A stretch of 64,000 nt of DNA. Source: JAAYZB01 sp937958685. GTDB taxonomy: Bacteria > Bacillota_I > Bacilli_A > Izemoplasmatales > Hujiaoplasmataceae. The stretch spans positions 41,244 through 105,243 of the forward strand of contig DAITAL010000002.1 of NCBI GenBank assembly GCA_036824265.1, read 5' to 3'. Within the stretch, counting starts at the first letter, position 1, and each line of letters starts with the position of its first letter. A program made the position numbers and the translations under genes. Shown in pieces: positions 17,545-25,468 of the stretch. The notes under the pieces were generated by a model, which saw nothing but the letters and a program-made list of their open reading frames with translations, had not been told where the DNA came from and did not search any database.

Positions 17545-18308
17545 TGGTCACCGTCAAATCCCCCCGGGAGATCGCGCTCATGCGGGAAGCCGGCCGGATC
17601 GTCGCGCTCGCCCACAAGGCCGCCAGCGCCATGATCCGTCCCGGAGTCACCACCAAAACCCTCGATGACATCATCGAGAAGACGATCCGCGATCACGACG
17701 CGATCCCCTCGTTCAAGAATTACAACGGGTTCCCGAGCGCCTCGTGCATCTCGCTCAACGAGGTCGTCGTCCACGGCATCCCCCATGCGGATATCTTCCT
17801 GAAGGATGGCGACATCGTCTCGATCGACATCGGGGCGATGTATCACGGCTATCACGGCGATTCCGCCTGGAGTTACGCCTGCGGCACGCTGACTCCGGCA
17901 GCCAAGCGGTTGCTTGAGGGCACCGAAGCGTGCCTTCACGTCGGGTTGGCCGAGGCCAAATCCGGCAACCGGCTCTCGGACATCTCTCACGCCATCCAGG
18001 CGCATGCGGAGTCCCTGGGCTTCAGCGTCGTCCGCGAATTCGTCGGCCACGGCATCGGCAAGCAACTCCATGAAGATCCGCCGATCCCCAATTTCGGCCC
18101 CCCCGGACGCGGCGTCACCCTCAAGCCGGGGATGACCCTCGCGATCGAGCCGATGATCAACCTCGGCCGCAAGGAAGTGCGCGTCCTTCAGGACGGCTGG
18201 ACGACCGTCACCGTCGACGGCTCCCCGAGCGCCCACTTCGAACACACGATCCTCATCACCCATACCGGCTACGAGATCCTTACCGCAAGAGAGACACCGA
18301 AGGAGTGA
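17544..18308 (+). CDS. map: Methionine aminopeptidase type I
   Basis: 254 residues. Removes the initiator methionine. The metal ligands are visible: two Asp in IVSIDIGAMYHGYHGDSAW, His in GHGIGKQLHE, Glu in IEPM and Glu in FEHTILI. Two adjacent ATGs (17541 and 17544) are possible; 17544 has better spacing from GGAGGGG at 17532, while 17541 would overlap the adk stop as ATGA. Coupled to adk either way. Confidence 0.95.
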   Translation: MVTVKSPREIALMREAGRIVALAHKAASAMIRPGVTTKTLDDIIEKTIRDHDAIPSFKNYNGFPSASCISLNEVVVHGIPHADIFLKDGDIVSIDIGAMYHGYHGDSAWSYACGTLTPAAKRLLEGTEACLHVGLAEAKSGNRLSDISHAIQAHAESLGFSVVREFVGHGIGKQLHEDPPIPNFGPPGRGVTLKPGMTLAIEPMINLGRKEVRVLQDGWTTVTVDGSPSAHFEHTILITHTGYEILTARETPKE

Positions 18309-18312
18309 TTCC

Positions 18313-18537
18313 ATGGCAAAAAAAGACGATGTAATCGAAATGATGGGCACTGTCGTCGAAGTGCTGCCAAACGCCCAATTCATCATCGAGCTGGAAATCG
18401 GGCACCGCATCATCGGTCACGTTTCTGGTAAAATCCGTATGCACTACATACGCATTTTACCAGGCGATAAAGTCAAGGTCGAACTGTCGACCTACGATCT
18501 AACACGTGGTCGCATCACGTATCGCATGCATCATTAA
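18313..18537 (+). CDS. infA: Translation initiation factor IF-1
   Basis: 74 residues. A single S1-like OB fold with GTVVEVLPNAQFIIELE and the RGRITYR ending. Blocks the A site during 30S initiation. Lies four bases after map. Confidence 0.97.
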   Translation: MAKKDDVIEMMGTVVEVLPNAQFIIELEIGHRIIGHVSGKIRMHYIRILPGDKVKVELSTYDLTRGRITYRMHH

Positions 18538-18561
18538 CAAACGCAACCAGGAGGCAATGGT

Positions 18562-18678
18562 ATGAAAATCAGACCATCTGTAAAGAAAATCTGCGACAAA
18601 TGCAAAATCATCAAACGCAATGGCCATGTCATGGTCATTTGTGAAAATCCCAAACATAAACAAAGACAGGGAAACTAG
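18562..18678 (+). CDS. rpmJ: 50S ribosomal protein L36
   Basis: 38 residues: MKIRPSVKKICDKCKIIKRN followed by HVMVICENPKHKQRQGN. Three cysteines and one histidine (C11, C14, C27, H32) form the zinc ribbon of the C+ type. Preceded by CAGGAGG. Confidence 0.96.
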   Translation: MKIRPSVKKICDKCKIIKRNGHVMVICENPKHKQRQGN

Positions 18679-18687
18679 GAGGTAAAG

Positions 18688-19053
18688 ATGGCACGTATAG
18701 CAGGAGTTGACATTCCCCGCGACAAACGGGTTGTCGTTTCTTTGACTTACATTTACGGCATCGGCAGAAGCGTCTCGGAAAAAATCCTCGCGGATGCCCG
18801 CATCTCGGAAGACAAACGCGTCAAGGACCTGACCGACGAAGAAATCGTCAGGATCCGCCAGGAAGTCCAGAAATACAAGGTTGAAGGCGATCTGCGCCGG
18901 GAAGTGGCCTTAAACATCAAACGCTTGATGGAGATCGGCTGCTACCGCGGTATCCGCCATCGCAAAGGTTTGCCCGTCCGCGGCCAGAACACGCGGAACA
19001 ATTCGAGAACGCGCAAAGGGCCGAGAAAAACCGTTGCGAACAAGAAGAAGTAA
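18688..19053 (+). CDS. rpsM: 30S ribosomal protein S13
   Basis: 121 residues. ARIAGVDIPRDKRVVVSLTYIYGIG opening and RGIRHRKGLPVRGQ...NSRTRKGPRKT ending are diagnostic. 30S head, contacts P-site tRNA. Confidence 0.97.
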   Translation: MARIAGVDIPRDKRVVVSLTYIYGIGRSVSEKILADARISEDKRVKDLTDEEIVRIRQEVQKYKVEGDLRREVALNIKRLMEIGCYRGIRHRKGLPVRGQNTRNNSRTRKGPRKTVANKKK

Positions 19054-19071
19054 AGGAGGATATGGAGTATC

Positions 19072-19458
19072 ATGGCACGAACAGTAACCAAAAAACGTCG
19101 CGTGAAGAAAAATATACCCTCCGGAGTTGCCCACATTCACTCGACCTTCAACAATACGATCATCACGATCACCGATCCCGCCGGCAACGCCATCGCCTGG
19201 AGCTCATCCGGAGCGATCGGCTACAAAGGCTCGCGTAAATCGACTCCCTTCGCCGCCGGCTTGGCCAGCGAAGCCGCTGCCAAGGCAGCGATGGACAACG
19301 GCGTCCAACGCGTCGAGGTTTCCGTCAAGGGTCCCGGACCCGGCCGCGAAGCGGCGATCAGAAGCCTGCAGGTCGCAGGGCTGGAGATCACAGCCATCAG
19401 AGACGTCACGCCGGTCCCGCACAACGGCTGCCGCCCGCCCAAACGCCCGCGCGGATGA
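19072..19458 (+). CDS. rpsK: 30S ribosomal protein S11
   Basis: 128 residues. VAHIHSTFNNTIITITD and the terminal PVPHNGCRPPKRPRG are invariant-type S11 sequences. Platform protein of the 30S. rpsD is not present between this gene and rpoA, as in other Firmicutes. Confidence 0.97.
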   Translation: MARTVTKKRRVKKNIPSGVAHIHSTFNNTIITITDPAGNAIAWSSSGAIGYKGSRKSTPFAAGLASEAAAKAAMDNGVQRVEVSVKGPGPGREAAIRSLQVAGLEITAIRDVTPVPHNGCRPPKRPRG

Positions 19459-19474
19459 TTAGGAGGTAATGACT

Positions 19475-20425
19475 GTGAAAGACTTGAAATTCGAAAAACC
19501 GAAAACGATAACCGAAGAGATCGACGACAAGTACGGACGCTTTGTGATCAGCCCCCTTGATCGCGGCTTCGGCATCACGATCGGGAATTCCTTGCGCCGA
19601 GTCTTGCTGTCCTCACTTCCGGGAGCCGCGATCATCAACTGCCAGATCGACGGCGTCGAACACGAATTCACCGCCATCGAAAACGTCGTCGAAGACGTGA
19701 CGACGATCGTTCTCAACCTGAAAGGCATCGTCCTCACGATCGACTCGAACAATCCCGGCGTGCAAAAGCGGATGGAGATCATCGTCGACGGTCCCGCCGA
19801 CGTCTGCGCCCGCGACATCATCGTCGACGACGAAGTCGAGATCATCAATCCGGACCACTACATCTGCCACGTCAACAAAGGCAAGCGTTTCCGGATGGTC
19901 ATGAACGCCCGCAAGGGCAACGGCTACGCGAGCGCCGAGAAGAACGCCTTCTATGACAACATGGTCGGCGTCATCCCGATCGACAGTCTCTACACCCCCG
20001 TCGTGCGCGCCAACTACAGCGTCGACAAAACCAGGGTCGACGACAGCGCCGACTATGACAAACTCATCGTCGAAATCTGGACCAACGGTTCGATCAGTCC
20101 GAAAGAGGCCATCGGCATGGCCGCCAAGATGCTGATCGACCACTTCCAGTCGCTCGTCGAACTCTCCGCCAAAGCCCTCGCCGAAGATTTCATGATCGAA
20201 CGCAAAAGCGAGGAACAGACCCGCAATCTCGAGAAGCCGATCGAGGATCTCGACTTGTCGGTCAGAAGCTACAACTGTTTAAAACGCGCCGGCATCCACA
20301 CGCTCGGCGAACTGATCGAAAAAACCGAGGAGGACATGATGAAAGTCCGCAACCTCGGCAAGAAGTCGCTCAAGGAAGTCAAGCAGAAGCTTGAGGAACT
20401 CAATCTGAGCTTGGCAAAACACTAA
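19475..20425 (+). CDS. rpoA: RNA polymerase alpha subunit
   Basis: 316 residues from GTG 19475 (MKDLKFEKPK). An ATG at 19469 is only two bases from AGGAGG (19461-19466), whereas GTG 19475 is eight bases away, so the GTG is preferred. N-terminal dimerisation domain (FVISPLDRGFGITIGNSLRRVLLSSLPGAA, near residues 24-54, landmarks only) and a C-terminal domain with two helix-hairpin-helix motifs (LDLSVRSYNCLKRAGI...KVRNLGKKSLKEVKQKL) that binds UP elements and activators. Confidence 0.96.
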   Translation: MKDLKFEKPKTITEEIDDKYGRFVISPLDRGFGITIGNSLRRVLLSSLPGAAIINCQIDGVEHEFTAIENVVEDVTTIVLNLKGIVLTIDSNNPGVQKRMEIIVDGPADVCARDIIVDDEVEIINPDHYICHVNKGKRFRMVMNARKGNGYASAEKNAFYDNMVGVIPIDSLYTPVVRANYSVDKTRVDDSADYDKLIVEIWTNGSISPKEAIGMAAKMLIDHFQSLVELSAKALAEDFMIERKSEEQTRNLEKPIEDLDLSVRSYNCLKRAGIHTLGELIEKTEEDMMKVRNLGKKSLKEVKQKLEELNLSLAKH

Positions 20426-20442
20426 TTGATAGGAGGTAAATC

Positions 20443-20802
20443 ATGGCTAGAGGATATAGCAAACTAAACCGCAGAGGCGACAATCGCAAGGCGCTGATGC
20501 GCGATCTCGCGACCCACTTGATCTTACACGGCAAAATCGAGACATCGCTCATCAAGGCGAAACAATTGCGCAGACCGGTCGAACGGTTGATCACCTATGC
20601 AAAGAAAGGCGATTTGCATTCTTTGAGATTAGCGGAAGCGATCCTGCGCGAGCACTCGATCAACGACCAGACGGCGCTTGCCAAACTCTTCAAAGAATGG
20701 GGTCCCAAATTCAAAGACAGAAACGGCGGCTACACCAGAATCTATCGTATCGGTCATCGTCTGGGCGATTCCTGCCCGATGGCGATCATCGAACTGGTAT
20801 AA
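20443..20802 (+). CDS. rplQ: 50S ribosomal protein L17
   Basis: 119 residues. YSKLNRRGDNRKALMRDLATHLI opening and YTRIYRIGHRLGDSCPMAIIEL ending are conserved. Last gene of the superoperon, followed by a strong terminator. Confidence 0.97.
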   Translation: MARGYSKLNRRGDNRKALMRDLATHLILHGKIETSLIKAKQLRRPVERLITYAKKGDLHSLRLAEAILREHSINDQTALAKLFKEWGPKFKDRNGGYTRIYRIGHRLGDSCPMAIIELV

Positions 20803-20816
20803 CCGGCGAAAATCCC

Positions 20817-20844
20817 AGTGCTGACCTCAATCAGCACTTTTTTC
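20817..20844 (+). terminator. Terminator of the S10-spc-alpha superoperon
   Basis: AGTGCTGA / TCAGCACT stem with a CCTCAA-type loop, followed by TTTTTT. Confidence 0.9.
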
Positions 20845-20921
20845 GTTCATGAAGTGGCCTAAACGGCCCGAAAATGATAAGATAGTGCTGATGACACCCG
20901 TGTGAAAAGAGGAAAGAGCCG

Positions 20922-21641
20922 ATGGATCAAAAGACGCGTTTTCTGACATTGTTCGCCAAACTCGAGAAATTCTTACGCATCGAATACGAGCGGGGCGACT
21001 ACAAGGAATCGACATTCATGGGCACACTGTTCCGCATCCGCGGCAAGAAGCAAAACGCGATCATCGCCAACCCGGCCTGCTTCGACGTCCTGCAGCAAGC
21101 CGCCCAACTCCGCAACATCATCGTCCACAACGAGGACATCGCCAGCCCCTCGGCGGCGTTTATCGACAGATTCGCCGAGATCGTCCGGATGATCACGAAA
21201 CCGGAAAAACTCGGCAACGTCATGATCCCGCTCTCCCGGATCAAGAAAGCGAGACCGGAAGATGCCGTCGATACCGTCATGGAACTGATGGAAACCCACG
21301 GTTTCTCCAAGATCCCCGTCTTCGCCGACGGCCGGCTGGCCGGCGTGTTCACCGAAAAAGCTTTCTATTATTATCTCTCGATCGCCAAAACGGCAACAAT
21401 CTCCCGCAAGATGCTTATCGGCGAACTGCTGCAGGCGATCGATCTCGACGGCGATCCCGCCGCCTATTTCGATTTCATCAGCCGCAACGCCGACGTCTTC
21501 CAGGCGCTGCACCGGTTCCAGCGGGACTTTCGGGAGAAGAACAAACTCGAGATGCTGTTCGTCACCGAAAACGGCCTCAAGGGAGAAGCCGTCCTTGGCA
21601 TCGTCACCCTTAAGGACCTCGAACACGTCATCGCCGTCTAA
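20922..21641 (+). CDS. HEPN-like and CBS-domain protein of unknown function
   Basis: 239 residues. The N-terminal helical part (about 1-95) contains LRNIIVHN with Arg64-x4-His69, the motif of HEPN-fold proteins. Residues about 98-155 (MIPLSRIKKARPEDAVDTVM... IPVFADGRLAGVFTE) form a CBS repeat, and a second, more divergent one covers about 195-239. CBS pairs usually bind adenosine nucleotides. It follows the rplQ terminator and precedes the ECF cassette; a TAAGAT at 20878 may be its -10. HEPN domains can be RNases or dimerisation modules, so a nucleotide-gated RNA-binding role is only a hypothesis. No experimentally characterised homologue is known to me. Confidence 0.6.
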   Translation: MDQKTRFLTLFAKLEKFLRIEYERGDYKESTFMGTLFRIRGKKQNAIIANPACFDVLQQAAQLRNIIVHNEDIASPSAAFIDRFAEIVRMITKPEKLGNVMIPLSRIKKARPEDAVDTVMELMETHGFSKIPVFADGRLAGVFTEKAFYYYLSIAKTATISRKMLIGELLQAIDLDGDPAAYFDFISRNADVFQALHRFQRDFREKNKLEMLFVTENGLKGEAVLGIVTLKDLEHVIAV

Positions 21642-21666
21642 TCTTCGGCAGAGCAGGAGTGTGGAT

Positions 21667-22470
21667 ATGAGTCACATTGACATCAGGGACATGTCGTTCA
21701 CCTATACAGGCAAACGGATGATCCTCAAGGACATCAATCTCCAAATCGAACAAGGCGAATGGGTCGCGATCCTCGGCCACAACGGCAGCGGCAAATCGAC
21801 CCTGGCCAAGACGCTCGTCGGCCTGCTCGAACCCGCGCAAGGCACCGTGGCGATCGCCGGCACCATCATCACGCCGGAAACGACGCCCGCGATCCGCAAG
21901 CAGATCGGCATCGTCTTCCAAAATCCCGACAACCAGTTTGTCGGCGTCACCGTGCGGGACGATATCGCCTTCGGCATGGAAAACCTGTGTGTGAGCCGGG
22001 AAGAGATGCTGGAGCGGATCGCCTTTTTCGCCAAGAAAGTCGGAATGGAGAAATATCTCGACAAAGAACCGGCCTCGCTCTCCGGCGGGCAGAAACAACG
22101 TGTGGCGATCGCCGGCATCCTCGCGATGCAGACCGGGATCATGATCTTCGACGAGGCCACCTCGATGCTCGACCCCTATGCCCGCGAGGACTTGATGAAA
22201 TACATCCGCCAGCTGCACCAGGAGGGTCTCACGATCATCATGATCACCCATGAGATCGAAGAGGCGCTGCTGGCCGACCGGCTGGTGATCATGAAAGAGG
22301 GCAAGATCTTCGCCGACGGCCGCAAAGAGGAACTCCTCAAGCAGCCGGAAGTGTTCGCCCAGTCCGCGCTCGTCATGCCCCTAGCCCTGCAAATGGCCAT
22401 GCAATTGGACGACGAAGCGACCTTCGGGGAGGTGAAGGCTTTCCTATGGGAATCCACTTTCGCGAAGTAA
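21667..22470 (+). CDS. ecfA1: ECF transporter ATPase EcfA1
   Basis: 267 residues from ATG 21667 (ribosome site CAGGAGTG). ABC ATPase of the energy-coupling factor module that powers vitamin and metal S-components. Walker A GHNGSGKSTL, the Q-loop region GIVFQNPDNQFVG, LSGGQKQR and Walker B IMIFDEATSML are intact. Overlaps ecfA2 by 25 bases. Confidence 0.95.
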   Translation: MSHIDIRDMSFTYTGKRMILKDINLQIEQGEWVAILGHNGSGKSTLAKTLVGLLEPAQGTVAIAGTIITPETTPAIRKQIGIVFQNPDNQFVGVTVRDDIAFGMENLCVSREEMLERIAFFAKKVGMEKYLDKEPASLSGGQKQRVAIAGILAMQTGIMIFDEATSMLDPYAREDLMKYIRQLHQEGLTIIMITHEIEEALLADRLVIMKEGKIFADGRKEELLKQPEVFAQSALVMPLALQMAMQLDDEATFGEVKAFLWESTFAK

Positions 22471-23306
22471 GCTTCCACTACCCGCAAAACCAACTGACCT
22501 TCTATCAGGCGATCGCCGACATCACGCTCCAAATCGCCAAACAGGACGAATTCATCTGTCTGATCGGCCGGACCGGCTCCGGCAAGTCGACGCTCGCCCA
22601 GCACATGAACGCATTGCTTCTGCCCACCGAGGGCAGCGTCGAGATCTTCGGTTCGCTCATCACGAACAAACGCGACAAGAAGATCAACTACAACCTGCTG
22701 CGGAAACACGTCGGCCTGGTGTTCCAATTTCCCGAATACCAGCTGTTCGAGGAGACCGTGGAGAAGGACATCATGTTCGGGCCGCTCAATTTCCACGTTC
22801 CGCCCGAACAGGCCAAACAGATCGCGAGCGAAACCATCAAACTTGTCGGGCTGGACGAAACCTATCTCAAACGCAATCCCTTCAATCTTTCCGGTGGCGA
22901 GAAGAAGCGCGTCTCGATCGCCGGCATTCTCGCCTTCGATCCCGATATCCTCGTCCTCGACGAACCCACCTCGGGCCTCGATCCGCAAGGCAAGATCCAG
23001 ATGATGGAGTTGTTCAAGGCGATCCAGGCTAAGACCGGCAAGTCGATCATCATCATCACCCATGACATGGATCTCGTCTATGAGCACGCTTCCCGGGTGA
23101 TCGTGCTCCACGACGGCTCGCTGATCTACGACGAGTCGCCCGAGGTGTTGTTCCGCCGGGGGGACCTCGAGCAGTTCCACCTCCAATATCCAAACACGAT
23201 CAAGGTGTTGAGCGCCCTGAGAGACCGTTTCGGCCTGGATCTCGACATCTATCAGAAAAACCTGCCGGATGCGCTCTTGGCGATCAAAAAGGCGGTGGCC
23301 CGATGA
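22446..23306 (+). CDS. ecfA2: ECF transporter ATPase EcfA2
   Basis: 286 residues. Second ATPase of the ECF module. Walker A GRTGSGKSTLAQ, VGLVFQFPEYQLFEETV around the Q-loop, NLSGGEKKRVS signature and LVLDEPTSGLD Walker B are all present, so both ATPases look catalytically competent. It starts inside ecfA1 and overlaps ecfT by four bases (ATGA). Confidence 0.95.
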   Translation: MGIHFREVSFHYPQNQLTFYQAIADITLQIAKQDEFICLIGRTGSGKSTLAQHMNALLLPTEGSVEIFGSLITNKRDKKINYNLLRKHVGLVFQFPEYQLFEETVEKDIMFGPLNFHVPPEQAKQIASETIKLVGLDETYLKRNPFNLSGGEKKRVSIAGILAFDPDILVLDEPTSGLDPQGKIQMMELFKAIQAKTGKSIIIITHDMDLVYEHASRVIVLHDGSLIYDESPEVLFRRGDLEQFHLQYPNTIKVLSALRDRFGLDLDIYQKNLPDALLAIKKAVAR

Positions 23307-24265
23307 AAAACATCGTTCTTGGCCAATACCTTCCCGGCCAGGGTTTCTTCTATAGGATGGACCCGCGCACGAAGATCATCGGCGTCATCGCGCTGATGGT
23401 CGCGATCTTTCTCTTGGAGACGATTCCGCAGCTTCTGATCGCCCTGGCGATCGGGGTTGTGTGCATGCTTCTCGGACGCTTGTCGATCAAACGGATCGCC
23501 AAGGGGATGCGGCCTTTGTTCATCCTGCTCATCTTCACCTTCTTTTTCCAGATCCTCTTCAACAAGGAAGGCAGCATCCTGCTTCAGGAAACGCTGACCA
23601 TCTCTTTGGCAAGCATCGGCGCGATCATCGCTTTGACGATTCTTTGGCGGCTGCTTGCCAAACTTCGGAGATTCCGCTTCCTTCTGTTGCTTGGCTATCT
23701 GGCCGGCGTCTACTTCAGCCTGGCCTACCTCGCCTACGGCTACACGTTCGCTTCCTTCGTGTTCACCGTCTACGAGCGCGGCGTCGAGATGAGCGTCTTC
23801 GTCGTCATCAGGCTGCTGGTGATCATCACGCTGTCGACGATCCTGACGCTGACGACGAAACCGACCGACTTGACACAGGGTCTTGAAAGCCTGATGCGCC
23901 CGCTCAAGGTGATCGGGATCCGTTCCGACGAATTCGCGCTGATCATCTCCATCAGTCTCCGCTACATCCCGACGATCTTGGACGAGGCGAACAAGATCAT
24001 GGCCGCCCAGGCCAGCCGCGGCGCGGATTTTCTCCAAGGCAGGCTGAAGGACAAGATCAGGCAGATCATCTCCCTGCTAGTGCCGATGTTCATCATCGCC
24101 TTCAAACGCAGCGAGGATCTGGCGGACGCCATGGAAACCCGCAACTTCATTCCCGGGATGAAACGGACCCGGATCAGCGAGCTTGCCTTTGGCAAGACCG
24201 ACATCCTGGCGACGCTCTTCATCGTTTCTTCCCTAGCGGCATCGATCGTGCTGAGGGTGCTCTGA
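23303..24265 (+). CDS. ecfT: ECF transporter membrane subunit EcfT
   Basis: 320 residues, longer than the usual 265 or so; the extra length is a hydrophobic segment around residues 115-160 (RFLLLLGYLAGVYFSLAYLA). The coupling helices that touch the ATPases are seen as AQASRGADF and AMETRNF. The scaffold recruits separate S-components, none of which is encoded here. Overlaps truA by one base. Confidence 0.92.
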   Translation: MKNIVLGQYLPGQGFFYRMDPRTKIIGVIALMVAIFLLETIPQLLIALAIGVVCMLLGRLSIKRIAKGMRPLFILLIFTFFFQILFNKEGSILLQETLTISLASIGAIIALTILWRLLAKLRRFRFLLLLGYLAGVYFSLAYLAYGYTFASFVFTVYERGVEMSVFVVIRLLVIITLSTILTLTTKPTDLTQGLESLMRPLKVIGIRSDEFALIISISLRYIPTILDEANKIMAAQASRGADFLQGRLKDKIRQIISLLVPMFIIAFKRSEDLADAMETRNFIPGMKRTRISELAFGKTDILATLFIVSSLAASIVLRVL

Positions 24266-25245
24266 TGCCCATATTCCAGCAAGAAGACATCTTGGTCCGG
24301 CTTCATCCCGACGCCGGGCTGAAAATCGAGAGCACGGTCGTCCTCGGTCGCGCGGCGATCACCGGTTTTCTCAAGGACAATCCCGATTTGGTCGCGGGAC
24401 TTGATCTCGAGCCCTGGCAGGGATCCAAGGTGCTGTTTGGGGAAACTCTTCGCAACCAAAACATCAAGGTCGCCTTTTCGGACGGACTGATCAACCGGAT
24501 CGTCATCTCCGGGAAAAAGACGAAAAAGAGACGCCTGGTGCTCGTCATCAGTTATGACGGCTCCGATTTCTTCGGTTTCCAAACCCAAAAACAGGAACGT
24601 TCGGTCCAGGCGGAATTGGAAGCGCTCGTCTCGCGCATCAACGATGAGCCCACATCAATCCAGGGAGCATCCCGCACCGATGCCGGCGTTCACGCCCTGC
24701 ACCAGGTCATCCATTTCGACACCAGCCATGACTTTTCCAGCGACCGGTGGGTCTATATCCTGAACAAGCAACTGCCGAAAGACATCCACGTGAAGAGCGC
24801 CGCCTTCGCGCCACCGCTCTTCCACTCGCGCTATGACGCCGACCGGAAAACCTACCGCTACCTGATCAACACCGGCGAATACGATCCTTTGATGCGCAAG
24901 TACGAGGCCTGTTATCCGCGCCTTGCGACCGAACTGATCGAAGCCGACTTGGCGTCACTGATCGGCACGCACGATTTCGCCAGTTTCTGCTCGGGTTTCA
25001 AGGAAGACAAGACACGGACGCTTTACAAGGCATTTCTCGAAAAAGAAGGCGAGCGGCTGTCCCTCTATTTCACCGGTAACGGCTTTCTCCACCACATGGT
25101 CCGGCTGATCGTCGGCCAGCTGGTGCAAATCGCCTCCGGCGAATCGACCAAGGACATCCGAACGATTCTCGAAGAACGCTCGCGCCGGTCAACCCGTAAG
25201 CTCGCGCCCGCAGGCGGTCTATATCTGATTAATGTGGAGTATTAG
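24265..25245 (+). CDS. truA: tRNA pseudouridine(38-40) synthase with an N-terminal extension
   Basis: 326 residues, against about 245 for a typical TruA. The catalytic core starts near residue 91 (VLVISYDGSDFFGFQ), with GASRTDAGVHA placing the catalytic Asp at 139, and ends KLAPAGGLYLINVEY. Residues 1-88 form an additional domain I cannot assign. Translation from ATG 24265 is supported by TGATG coupling to ecfT and an open frame without stops; no good ribosome site precedes a core-only start. Modifies tRNA anticodon-stem uridines. A decayed second copy of its 3' end lies at 27076-27143. Confidence 0.93.
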   Translation: MPIFQQEDILVRLHPDAGLKIESTVVLGRAAITGFLKDNPDLVAGLDLEPWQGSKVLFGETLRNQNIKVAFSDGLINRIVISGKKTKKRRLVLVISYDGSDFFGFQTQKQERSVQAELEALVSRINDEPTSIQGASRTDAGVHALHQVIHFDTSHDFSSDRWVYILNKQLPKDIHVKSAAFAPPLFHSRYDADRKTYRYLINTGEYDPLMRKYEACYPRLATELIEADLASLIGTHDFASFCSGFKEDKTRTLYKAFLEKEGERLSLYFTGNGFLHHMVRLIVGQLVQIASGESTKDIRTILEERSRRSTRKLAPAGGLYLINVEY

Positions 25246-25267
25246 ACGACTACGTATCCATAACGGA

Positions 25268-25295
25268 CAAAACAAGCAATGTTGCTTGTTTTTTT
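25268..25295 (+). terminator. Terminator of the ECF-truA operon
   Basis: AAACAAGCAA / TTGCTTGTTT stem followed by a T-run. Confidence 0.85.
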
Positions 25296-25337
25296 ATGCA
25301 GATAAGGCACTAAAAATAAATTAGTTCAGCAATATTA

Positions 25338-25366
25338 TTGATTTTCCTTTTTGCTCAAATTATAAT
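25338..25366 (+). promoter_or_regulatory. Promoter of the lipoprotein gene
   Basis: TTGATT (25338-25343), a 17-base spacer and TATAAT (25361-25366), in a visibly AT-rich segment. The implied leader is about 95 bases; nothing else is recognisable between truA and the lipoprotein gene. Confidence 0.65.
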
Positions 25367-25468
25367 TAGTCTGTTAAAAACGATTTGGCGATACTGGATA
25401 CCGGGGATAAATATCTCCATCAATTCAACGGCGATGTTCCTGGATTCACCGGAAACGGGAGTGAGATC

